DNA of 64,000 nucleotides. Origin: Planctomycetaceae bacterium (GTDB taxonomy: Bacteria > Planctomycetota > Planctomycetia > Pirellulales > Thermoguttaceae). Made by a program: the position numbers and the translations under genes. The notes below the pieces were generated by a model. That model was not told the origin of the DNA. It saw nothing but the letters and a program-made list of their open reading frames with translations, and did no database searches. The stretch spans positions 22,541 to 86,540 of the forward strand of contig JAAYAY010000117.1 in NCBI GenBank assembly GCA_012719125.1. The letters run 5' to 3'. Shown in pieces: positions 43,553 to 51,481 of this stretch. The stretch's first letter is position 1, and every line of letters begins with the position of its first letter.

Positions 43553-45322
43553 ATGAGACGGTGGTCGCGATATCTTGTCGGCGCGGCGGCGGTCGCGGGC
43601 CTATTGGTGCTCGCGGCCCCTGCCGGCGCAGAAACGGGTACCCTCGAGATGAAGAGGGTGGATGTTCCGGCTGACGCCCAGCCTTCGGACACAGTTCGCC
43701 TGGCCCTTTCAACCTCTTCCCAATACTTCTTCCAGCAATTGGGGGGCCCCGAGGGGATGGTGGTTGGGCCGAGTGGAGAGGCGAAACCCAAGTTCTCGGA
43801 CGTCGTCAAGAAGGAGCCCAAATACGTGGCGGAGACGCCGTTCCGTGGCGTTGCCGCATTGGGCTCGCAGCATTACGGCTTTGCACTCGATGCGGCCCTT
43901 CCCGAAAAGGCTAAGGAAGAGCCAGCGAAGGAGAGCGGCCAAGAGAAAACGAAGGCCGAGGAGAAGGGGGCGGAGAAAAAGGAAGCTGTCGAGAAGAAGG
44001 AGGAGGGCGGCGTGCTCTCCGTGCTGAGCAAGGCGTTCGCTCCGTCGGCGCCCAAAGCAGAGTTGAAGGCCGACGTGGTCAGCTTTGCGAGGCTCTATTT
44101 CGATCTGAATCACAACGGGGATCTGACCGATGACGAGGTGATCGAGGCGACGTCTTCGCGGGCTTACTCGGGAACCCGTAGTCAATCTGTATTCCCCACC
44201 GTTGGACTGACGATCGAGGCGGACGGCAAGAAGATGGATTACGCTTTCCGATTTCGCGTCTACTCGAACAGGTCGTCGAATCTGGCTTACGCCAACGCGA
44301 TGCTCAACTCGGCTGCCTATCGCGAGGGCGAGATCACCCTCGAAGGCAAGAAACGCCGTATCGTACTGATCGACTTCAACAGCAACGGCCGATTCGACGA
44401 TGTGGGCGGCGTCAATGACGAGATCGAGCTGAGCGACGGTACCGTCTATCCGAAGATGGGCGACAGACTGTACATCGATCCGCAAATGCAGTCGGGATAC
44501 GGCAACCCCTACGATCCGACGAGCAGCAAGGACCAGTTTCAGGTCGGCAAACTCATTCGGCTCGACGATCGTCTCTACGATCTGAAGATCGATCCCAGCG
44601 GCGAGACGCTCACCCTCGAACCATCGTCGGCGTCTCTCGGGTACGTCACCAATCCCAACAAGGGTTTCCGCGCCATGATCTACGGGGATCAGGGGGTGTT
44701 GGAAATCGACGACAACGGCAGCGGCAGGGCGTCCGTACCGGAGGGCCGGTGGAAGCTCATGTCGTACACGATCGAGAAGCCGGAAGAGGCCAAGCCCGAG
44801 GAGGCCAAGCCTGAAGCGGGCGAAAAGAAGAAGGAAGAGTCCATCCTCGACGTTCTCAGCAGCGTGCTGTCGATATCAGGGGGTCGTCAAGCCGCACGCC
44901 GTTCCAGCATGGTATCCGCCCGTGCCAAACGCGATTTCGAAGCCGTGACGGTTGTCGGCGGGAAGGACGTCGAGATGCGGTTCGGTCCGCCCTACATCGC
45001 CGAGGTTGCAGGTGCGAATCTGCATAAAGGCATGACGACCTCGCTCGAAATGAGTCTCGTGGGGATCGGCGGCGAGGTCTGCACCAACCTGATCGTCAAC
45101 GGCAGCCGGCCGTCGGCGCCGGAGTTCACCATCACGACCAAGGACGGAGAAGAGGTGGCCGCCGGCAAATTCCAGTATGGATGAGGCTTCACCTGCCGGT
45201 ACTCGTGGCGAGTACCTTCCGACGCGGCCGACGAATACCACGTTGCCATTCGTATGGACGCAGGCCCCTTCAAGATCGACGAGAGCCATCGCAGCATCCT
45301 CCAGACGACCGGGGCGAAGTAA
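43553..45322 (+). CDS. Putative selenoprotein B: exported protein with C-terminal Sec-x-x-x-Cys motif (in-frame UGA at 45182)
   Basis: This reads as a 589-residue exported protein with selenocysteine at residue 544 (UGA 45182-45184). The ATG at 43553 has GGAGGG 8 nt upstream and gives a signal peptide ending near Ala-Gly-Ala. Features include a Lys/Glu-rich segment (about 120-160), two Asp-x-Asn-x-Asn-Gly calcium-loop-like motifs near residues 183 and 274, and a second Lys/Glu-rich stretch near 410-430. The end is Phe-Gln-Tyr-Gly-Sec-Gly-Phe-Thr-Cys-Arg-Tyr-Ser-Trp-Arg-Val-Pro, then 35 more codons to a TAA at 45320-45322. The post-UGA part is normal protein-like sequence. It shares the motif with the gene at 38710-40146. 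Function is unknown; an exported thiol/selenol redox role is inferred. Confidence 0.87.
45198..45216 (+). promoter_or_regulatory. Candidate bacterial SECIS hairpin of selenoprotein B
   Basis: After UGA 45182-45184, a perfect 8-bp stem GGTACTCG (45198-45205) and CGAGTACC (45209-45216) encloses a UGG loop (45206-45208). The loop is 22-24 nt after the UGA, the same spacing as in selenoprotein A. The A-U pair here is a G-U pair in the other gene, so pairing is kept while the encoded residue changes from Tyr to Cys. Confidence 0.8.
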
Positions 45323-45484
45323 GGCGGATGAATCCGAAAACGCTTTGCTGTTACCAGATCGTAGTATCCTGCAGCGCGCGTCCAGTCGAGTGGCACAATT
45401 GTGATCCGGCAGAGGGGCGGCTATACTAAACGCTCCGCGTGGTGCCAAATCAGGAACGTGAAATTCTGCTGGTGGAGCCAGGTT

Positions 45485-46750
45485 ATGCCGATTCAGATGC
45501 GTTGTGGTGGGTGCGGCAAGCAGTACACGGTCCAGGATAATTGGGCGGGCAAGACCGTGCGGTGCAAAGGGTGCGGGACGGTGTTGCGCATTCCTGTGCC
45601 TTCTGTGCCGGTCGCGGAGCCCGTTGCTCAGGCCCCGGAGCCCGCCTCTTCGAGTCCCGATCCGTTGAACGACCTGTTCGGCGATCTGCCGGCGGCCCCA
45701 TCTCCCGTGGCAGCTTCAGGTTCCCCGTTGACACCCGTCAAGCCTAGGAAGCGGCGCGCGTCAGGGCTCCCGCCGGCAGGCGACTCGATTCTCTCCTTCA
45801 TTCGCAGTGATCCTCTCAACACGGCCGTCGCCATCGGCATGGGCATCGTCCTGATTGCGAGCCTCGTTCTCCTGGTGACGTCCGGAATCAGCGGCGGCCT
45901 GATCGCCAACGGTCTGGTGTTCGTAGGCGGTTTCGTGATCATCGTGGGCGGTATGCGCAAGGTCCGCCGCAATCGGGACGCCGTCGGTGCCCGCACCAGT
46001 CGAGTTGCCGCCTGGTTTGCGGGCGGGATCCTGGGAATCGCTGTCTCGTTGGGGGGAGCCTTCGTCGCCGGCAGGTCGGGCGTGCCGGTTCAAAGTGTGG
46101 CGATTGTGGCGTCACCCTTGGTGGCAGTATTCGTAATCATCACGCTGATCAGCGGGATGATCCTGGCCTACAACATCCTGGTGTTCGTGTTTCCGAACTT
46201 GAACGTGTTCCGCGTGGCCGGGTGGTTCTATGTCTTCTTGACGGTCGTTGTTCCCGCTCTGGGGCTGCTTGCCGGCATGGCTCTGAAGAGTGCCGAGCAC
46301 AAGCTCGCGCACATGAAGCAGGAAGCAGAAGACTCGGTTCAAGAGAGGTCTGACGAGCGACGCGAGGCAATGAATCAACAGATGGAGGACATGCAGCGTC
46401 GTAGTCAGCAGCGGTTGGCGGAGATGAAGGCCAGGACCAGCCTGGGTGGAGACACGTCGTTTGAAGGCCGGGTGCAGAGTCTGCACGATCGTTTCGGATC
46501 AGAACGAGTTGCCGAACTGCACATGGAGTTCGTCCCACCGGAAAAGGGACGTTCTTTGTATCAACACATCATGGAGCTAGCCGGCGTGGGGAACGGCGTC
46601 TGGTCGAACCGAGGTAACCCCGTCACGATGGTTCTGGCACCGATCGACGACCTTCAGGCTCTTGCCGACCTAATCGACTTCGGCGAGGTTCTCAACATCG
46701 ACCCAGACGCTCGCAGGATCCAGATCAAGATCGATCCCGACAAACTCTAG
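45485..46750 (+). CDS. Zinc-ribbon membrane protein with coiled coil, unknown function
   Basis: The 421-residue product starts Met-Pro-Ile-Gln-Met-Arg-Cys-Gly-Gly-Cys-Gly-Lys-Gln-Tyr at 45485. An MJ0042-type zinc ribbon closes with Cys-Lys-Gly-Cys near residue 28. A Pro/Ser-rich linker, about five hydrophobic segments (115-280) and a polar coiled coil (about 285-335) follow. A soluble C-terminal domain ends Ile-Gln-Ile-Lys-Ile-Asp-Pro-Asp-Lys-Leu. Such N-terminal ribbons are frequent in planctomycete membrane proteins of unknown role. It follows the second selenoprotein by 162 nt, but a functional link is not evident. Confidence 0.75.
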   Translation: MPIQMRCGGCGKQYTVQDNWAGKTVRCKGCGTVLRIPVPSVPVAEPVAQAPEPASSSPDPLNDLFGDLPAAPSPVAASGSPLTPVKPRKRRASGLPPAGDSILSFIRSDPLNTAVAIGMGIVLIASLVLLVTSGISGGLIANGLVFVGGFVIIVGGMRKVRRNRDAVGARTSRVAAWFAGGILGIAVSLGGAFVAGRSGVPVQSVAIVASPLVAVFVIITLISGMILAYNILVFVFPNLNVFRVAGWFYVFLTVVVPALGLLAGMALKSAEHKLAHMKQEAEDSVQERSDERREAMNQQMEDMQRRSQQRLAEMKARTSLGGDTSFEGRVQSLHDRFGSERVAELHMEFVPPEKGRSLYQHIMELAGVGNGVWSNRGNPVTMVLAPIDDLQALADLIDFGEVLNIDPDARRIQIKIDPDKL

Positions 46751-46840
46751 CCGCCCCCTGCCCGGCTCCTCACCTGAACCCCGAACCCTGCCAACCGACG
46801 ACTTTCCGACGCCTTCCCCCCCCGCTCTCGTCCCCCTAAG

Positions 46841-48694
46841 ATGGACTGTATGAGCGGAAACGTCTACCAGTACGATATCGTCGTCGTCGGGGCGGGCCAC
46901 GCGGGCTGCGAGGCGGCGTTGGCGGCTGCGCGGATGGGGGCCAGGACGGCGCTGTTGACGGATAACCTGGATACGGTCGCCCAGATGAGCTGCAACCCGG
47001 CCATCGGCGGGGTGGCCAAGGGTCAGATCGTGCGGGAGATCGACGCCATGGGGGGCGTCATGGGCCGGGCGATCGACGCCACGGGCATTCAGTTTCGCAT
47101 GCTCAATCGCCGCAAAGGCCCGGCCATGCACGGGCCGCGGGCCCAGGCCGACAAGCGGGCCTATCAGCAGTTCGTCAAGCATGCGGTCGAACTCCAGGAG
47201 AATCTCGCCCTGCGGCAGGAATCGGTGATCGACCTACTGACTGAAGGGCACGGCGGGAGCGTCAAGGTGGCTGGCGTCCGCGTTCGGGGCGACGCCGAGT
47301 ATCGGGCCGAGGCCGTGGTGCTCTCCACGGGCACGTTCATGCGGGGACTGCTGCACTACGGCGAGCAGAAGATCGCCGGGGGACGGGCGGGCGAGAAGAC
47401 GACTTCGGGAATCAGCCTCGCCCTTCAGCGACTGGGGCTGCGGGTCGAACGTTTCAAGACGGGGACGCCTCCCCGGCTCAACGGTCGCACGATCGATTAC
47501 ACGAAGGCCGAGATCCAACTCGGCGACGAGACGCCTGAGCCGTTCTCGTTCCTGACGGAACGGATCGAGTGCGAGCAGATTCCGTGTTGGATCACGTACA
47601 CGAACGGGCAGGTTCACGACGTGATTCTCCGGAACCTCGACCGGGCGCCGATGTACACGGGGCAGATCCGGACGGGCGGTCCCAGGTATTGCCCGTCGGT
47701 TGAGACCAAGGTGGTGCGGTTCTCCGACAAGGAGCGGCACCAGGTATTTCTGGAGCCGGAGGGTCGCGACACGACCGAAGTGTATGCCAACGGCCTGGCA
47801 ACCAGCCTGCCGCGCGACGTGCAGGAGGCCATGATTCGCGCGATCCCTGCACTGGAACATGCCGAGATCCTGCGGTATGGATACGCGATCGAGTACGACT
47901 ACCTGCCTCCCGAACAACTCAAGCCGTCGCTGGAGACCAAGCTTGTGCCGGGTCTCTATCTGGCGGGACAGGTGAACGGCACGACGGGCTACGAAGAGGC
48001 GGCCGGACAAGGGCTGCTGGCCGGGGCCAACGCCGCCCTCAAGCTTGCCGGCCGCGATCCGGTGATTCTCTCGCGGGATCTCGGATACCTTGGCGTGATG
48101 GTCGACGATCTGGTCACGCGGGGAGTGGTGGAGCCTTATCGCATGTTCACGAGCCGGGCCGAGTATCGCCTGAGGCTGCGGGGCGACAATGCCGACCGGC
48201 GACTCACGCCGTTGGCTCACCAGGCGGGCCTGGTCGACGATCGGCGGTATCAAAGAGTTGTTGACAAAGAAGAGCAGATTGCGCGCACGATCGAACTGTT
48301 GGAGTCGACCTACGCCGACAATCGCCCGGTGGCCAACCTGCTCTGCCGCCCGGAGAAAAGCTGGGACGACGTGCTGGCAAGAATCCCCCAGCTTGCGCAG
48401 CTTCCGAACGAGATCGTCCGTCAGGTATCGTACGATATCAAGTACGCAGGTTACCTGGTCCGCGAGAATGGGGAGTTGGAGCGTCAGCGGCGGCTGGCGA
48501 AGCGGCGTATTCCAGAGACCTTTGACTACGCTGCCATCGATCAGTTGCGGATCGAGGCTCGCGAGCGGCTGTCGCAGATTCGGCCAAGCGATCTGGCGCA
48601 GGCAGGCAGGATCAGTGGGATCACCCCTGCCGACCTGGCTGTTCTGATGATCTATCTGGATCGGGGCGCCGCATCCAGAGTGGTCGACGGGTAA
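46841..48694 (+). CDS. mnmG: tRNA uridine-5-carboxymethylaminomethyl modification enzyme MnmG (GidA)
   Basis: MnmG, with MnmE, builds the cmnm5 group on wobble uridine of several tRNAs using FAD, NADH and methylene-tetrahydrofolate. The product has 617 residues. The FAD motif is [11 protein letters not shown], and the family signatures [10 protein letters not shown] and [12 protein letters not shown] are intact. An ATG nine nt downstream (46850, Met-Ser-Gly-Asn-Val) is an alternative start; neither has a clear ribosome-binding site. No mnmE or gidB is adjacent. Confidence 0.97.
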   Translation: MDCMSGNVYQYDIVVVGAGHAGCEAALAAARMGARTALLTDNLDTVAQMSCNPAIGGVAKGQIVREIDAMGGVMGRAIDATGIQFRMLNRRKGPAMHGPRAQADKRAYQQFVKHAVELQENLALRQESVIDLLTEGHGGSVKVAGVRVRGDAEYRAEAVVLSTGTFMRGLLHYGEQKIAGGRAGEKTTSGISLALQRLGLRVERFKTGTPPRLNGRTIDYTKAEIQLGDETPEPFSFLTERIECEQIPCWITYTNGQVHDVILRNLDRAPMYTGQIRTGGPRYCPSVETKVVRFSDKERHQVFLEPEGRDTTEVYANGLATSLPRDVQEAMIRAIPALEHAEILRYGYAIEYDYLPPEQLKPSLETKLVPGLYLAGQVNGTTGYEEAAGQGLLAGANAALKLAGRDPVILSRDLGYLGVMVDDLVTRGVVEPYRMFTSRAEYRLRLRGDNADRRLTPLAHQAGLVDDRRYQRVVDKEEQIARTIELLESTYADNRPVANLLCRPEKSWDDVLARIPQLAQLPNEIVRQVSYDIKYAGYLVRENGELERQRRLAKRRIPETFDYAAIDQLRIEARERLSQIRPSDLAQAGRISGITPADLAVLMIYLDRGAASRVVDG

Positions 48695-48968
48695 GTTCTT
48701 TCCGTTTGGCGGTCAGGGGCGGACGAGTTCAGCAGGGTGCATGGTCTAGAAGCTTCGCCCCTTCTCCAGACAGGCGAGACAGCCTTGTCAGCCGAAGTCG
48801 CCATTTTTGCCTCGGACAACGGCATGGGTTCAGTGATTGCCAGGGAGGAGCTGGCTGTTTTTTGTGGTTGAGAAGCAGCGAGGTTGGTTCGGGAAAATGG
48901 CGGCAAGTATTCCTTGCCCTCTCTTGCAAGTTATTTTGCAGCAACTACTTGCGCAGAGAATAGTTGTA
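48695..48968. other. Intergenic region downstream of mnmG
   Basis: Together with the promoter and leader that follow, this is a 529-nt gap. I see no gene, tRNA or convincing terminator in the first part. The second part (48997-49223) is a leader of about 220 nt before the HTH-receiver gene, without recognisable riboswitch features. Confidence 0.5.
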
Positions 48969-48996
48969 TTGACACGTTCGGGAAGATAGCTATAAT
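48969..48996 (+). promoter_or_regulatory. Consensus sigma-70 promoter of the HTH-receiver gene
   Basis: TTGACA (48969-48974), a 16-nt spacer and TATAAT (48991-48996) are both perfect consensus hexamers. This is the strongest promoter in the window. It leaves a leader of about 220 nt before the ATG at 49224, unusually long. Confidence 0.8.
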
Positions 48997-49223
48997 TGGT
49001 CGCAATTGGCAATTTCGGTAATGTCGGCAGAACCGGAGGGGCCGCAGTTTGAGTGCAGTTTCGGGAGGTACAGAGTCTGCATGTGTTGCGGACTCAGGGC
49101 TAGTTTCCCGCGAGTTTAATGACATGGAAGCCTAGAGACTTTCGGACGACGTGCCGACGCAAGGGGTCCGGGGGTTTCGTTGAGACTGGCTGCATTGTGG
49201 CTAGGAGGGACGGATAAGTACCA

Positions 49224-49811
49224 ATGCCAACGAAAACTGTGTTTACCACCGGGGAAGCGGCAAAGATCTGCAAGGTCAGCCAACAGACTATCATCCGCTG
49301 CTTCGACTCGGGCCAGTTGAAGGGGTTCCGGGTGCCGGGGAGCCGGTTCCGCCGGATTCCTCGCGAGCAGTTGTTCACCTTCATGCGCGACAACGGCATC
49401 CCCACGGATGCCCTGGAGAGCGGCAAGCGCAAGGTGCTGATTGTCGACGACGACGAAGAACTCGTCGAGTTGATCGAAGACGTGCTGGTCCGGGACGGCC
49501 GGTTCGAGGTCAAGACGGTCAACAACGGGTTCGACGCCGGCATGATGGTCAAGGACTATCGTCCGGACATCATCGTTCTGGACGTTATGCTCCCCGATAT
49601 CAACGGCAAGGAAGTCTGCCAGCGAGTCCGAAGCGACAAGTCGATGGACGCGGTGCGGATCATCTGCATCTCGGGCATGGTCGAAGAGGACAAGGTCGGC
49701 GAACTCAAGGCGGCCGGTGCCGACGACTTCATGCACAAGCCGTTTGAGGTCGAGAGGCTCATCGAGCGGATGTGCCAGTTGCTCGACATCGAGGCGATTT
49801 CGAGCATCTGA
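49224..49811 (+). CDS. Response regulator with N-terminal excisionase-type HTH and C-terminal receiver
   Basis: The 195-residue product has the domain order reversed compared with most response regulators. Residues about 5-55 form an excisionase/MerR-type helix-turn-helix (Phe-Thr-Thr-Gly-Glu-Ala-Ala-Lys-Ile-Cys-Lys-Val-Ser-Gln-Gln-Thr, ending Arg-Arg-Ile-Pro-Arg). A receiver domain follows from about 72: Val-Leu-Ile-Val-Asp-Asp-Asp-Glu-Glu, the phospho-Asp in Ile-Ile-Val-Leu-Asp-Val-Met-Leu-Pro, and the Lys of Met-His-Lys-Pro-Phe. It should bind DNA under control of phosphorylation. The histidine kinase gene starts 112 nt downstream and is the likely partner. Confidence 0.93.
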   Translation: MPTKTVFTTGEAAKICKVSQQTIIRCFDSGQLKGFRVPGSRFRRIPREQLFTFMRDNGIPTDALESGKRKVLIVDDDEELVELIEDVLVRDGRFEVKTVNNGFDAGMMVKDYRPDIIVLDVMLPDINGKEVCQRVRSDKSMDAVRIICISGMVEEDKVGELKAAGADDFMHKPFEVERLIERMCQLLDIEAISSI

Positions 49812-49922
49812 GCCGACTGGATAGACGTTGCTCTCGCCGGTACCGGCCCGTTGACTTGGCCCGGCCGGCAGGGGAATCGTCGCCTTCGATAATCTCCACG
49901 TGGCGGGAGCCAGGATCGGCTT

Positions 49923-51341
49923 ATGCGCAATTTGCCTGCCCTGGTGGACGGTCCCCTGTCGTGGACGCTGCCCTTTTCCGACCGTTCCGCGGTGCTTCTG
50001 GTTCAGGAGTTGTTGGGGACCTCCAGCCCCGGCGGATCTGTCGGCTCGGACAGCCTGGCCCTCGATCCCCCATTGCTCGTCTGGACCGCTTGCCGGGCTT
50101 GGCAGGAAGAAGGCCTCCGGCCGCGCTCCATCGACCGGCTTCTCGCCTGGTTTCGTGCGCACGCACCTCAGTTGCTGCTCTGGCCCCAGGGCCCGCCCGT
50201 CTATGACAGGTCGCCCTCCGCAGACGAAACGGAAAAGCTTGGCAGGCAAGTCGTTGCGGACCTGGCGGTCGCCGAGTTGGCGGCTTCTCAAGCAACGGGC
50301 AAAGGTGAGGAGCAGGTCGAAGAGGCCAGGCTCCTCGGCATCCTCAGCGGCGCCCGGGCTTGGCTCGAAACGGCGTCTCCCGGCTCCGATCCGGATGCGA
50401 TCCTGCCCGCTTGGCTGGTTCCGTCGGATTCGCCCTCGGCGAATAGCCACGTGGCTCAGGCGGTTCATGCAGTTCGTTCCCAGCAGGACCAGGCCGAACG
50501 GGACCTCGATATTCGAGCGCGGCTGGAATGGGCGGAGCAACAGGCAAGAGCGTGGGCGGCGGAAGTTGCCACCGTTCCTTCGCTGCTTTCACCGCTAATA
50601 GCCAGGCTCAACCGGCTTGCTGCGTTGGAGCAGCGGTTCACCGAGACGTTGGAGGCGGAGAAGCTCGAATCGTTGGCAGAATTTGCGGCCGGGGCGGGCC
50701 ACGAGATCAACAATCCGCTGGCGATCATCGGCGGACGCTCTCAACTTCTGCTCCACGATGAGGAATCGCCCGAACGGCAGCGAGAACTCGCCCTGATCAT
50801 TGCCCAGGTTCGCCGCGCCCACGAGATGATCGCCGACATGCGGCTCTTTTCGCGCCCGCCCGAGCCGGAGCCGGAAGCGTTGGATCTCACGGAGTTGGTG
50901 AACCAGACCATGGCGGAGTTTGCCGAACAGGCCGCCGGGCGGGCGATAGAACTCGTTCGCACGGGAGAGGTCGCTCCCGTGGAGATCGAGGCCGACCGGG
51001 TCCAACTGGCGGTCGTTTTTCACGCGGTCGTCCGCAATGCCCTGGAGGCAGTGGGGCGAGACGGCGTGGTGGAGATCTGCGTACGGCGCACGCCCAGCGG
51101 GGCCGAGGTCTCGGTGGCCGACGACGGCCCCGGGATTCTCCCCGAAGAGCGCCGCCATATCTTCGACCCCTTCTACTCCGCGAGGCAGGCCGGCCGGGGA
51201 CTGGGCTTCGGGCTCTCCAAGGCCTGGCGGATTGTCACAAACCACGGGGGGAAGATCCTCGTCGAGAGCGAGCCGGGAGAAGGGGCGGTATTCGTGGTGC
51301 GACTGCCGCGGCGGATTGTGGAGCGGAAGCGGCCATCGTAG
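49923..51341 (+). CDS. Sensor histidine kinase paired with the HTH-receiver protein
   Basis: The 472-residue product starts Met-Arg-Asn-Leu-Pro-Ala-Leu-Val-Asp. The first 240 residues resemble no sensor domain I know and lack membrane segments. The phospho-acceptor His is in Ala-Gly-His-Glu-Ile-Asn-Asn-Pro-Leu-Ala-Ile (near 262), the NtrB-like form. The ATPase domain has Val-Arg-Asn-Ala-Leu-Glu-Ala, Asp-Asp-Gly-Pro-Gly-Ile and Gly-Leu-Gly-Phe-Gly-Leu-Ser. A coiled coil near 180-240 precedes the His domain. It is downstream of the HTH-receiver gene, probably in the same transcript. The signal is not apparent. Confidence 0.9.
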   Translation: MRNLPALVDGPLSWTLPFSDRSAVLLVQELLGTSSPGGSVGSDSLALDPPLLVWTACRAWQEEGLRPRSIDRLLAWFRAHAPQLLLWPQGPPVYDRSPSADETEKLGRQVVADLAVAELAASQATGKGEEQVEEARLLGILSGARAWLETASPGSDPDAILPAWLVPSDSPSANSHVAQAVHAVRSQQDQAERDLDIRARLEWAEQQARAWAAEVATVPSLLSPLIARLNRLAALEQRFTETLEAEKLESLAEFAAGAGHEINNPLAIIGGRSQLLLHDEESPERQRELALIIAQVRRAHEMIADMRLFSRPPEPEPEALDLTELVNQTMAEFAEQAAGRAIELVRTGEVAPVEIEADRVQLAVVFHAVVRNALEAVGRDGVVEICVRRTPSGAEVSVADDGPGILPEERRHIFDPFYSARQAGRGLGFGLSKAWRIVTNHGGKILVESEPGEGAVFVVRLPRRIVERKRPS

Positions 51342-51362
51342 CTGTGTGGGGGCCCGAATTCG

Positions 51363-51420
51363 GAAGGGGACAGTCCCATTTTCCCTCCGCTGCGTTTCGG
51401 GAAAATCGGGACAGCCCCCC
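51363..51420. repeat. Inverted repeat with GTCCC-ATTTTCCC arms
   Basis: In the gap between the convergent kinase and GtaA-type genes, a left arm (GACAGTCCCATTTTCCC, near 51368-51385) and a right arm (GGGAAAATCGGGACAG, near 51399-51414) are imperfect reverse complements. It could serve as a bidirectional transcription end, but no T-run is seen. Confidence 0.6.
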
Positions 51421-51450
51421 CATCGCAGGCTGAAGCCTGGACTCCAACGG

Positions 51451-51481
51451 GCGGACGGCACACGGAGTGTAGGCTGCTACT
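51451..51481. repeat. Single arm of the GCGGACGGCA repeat family
   Basis: GCGGACGGCACACGGAGTGT followed by AGGCTGCTACTTT matches the arms of the inverted repeat at 32812-32898. It abuts the 3' end of the GtaA-type gene on the minus strand. Confidence 0.75.
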
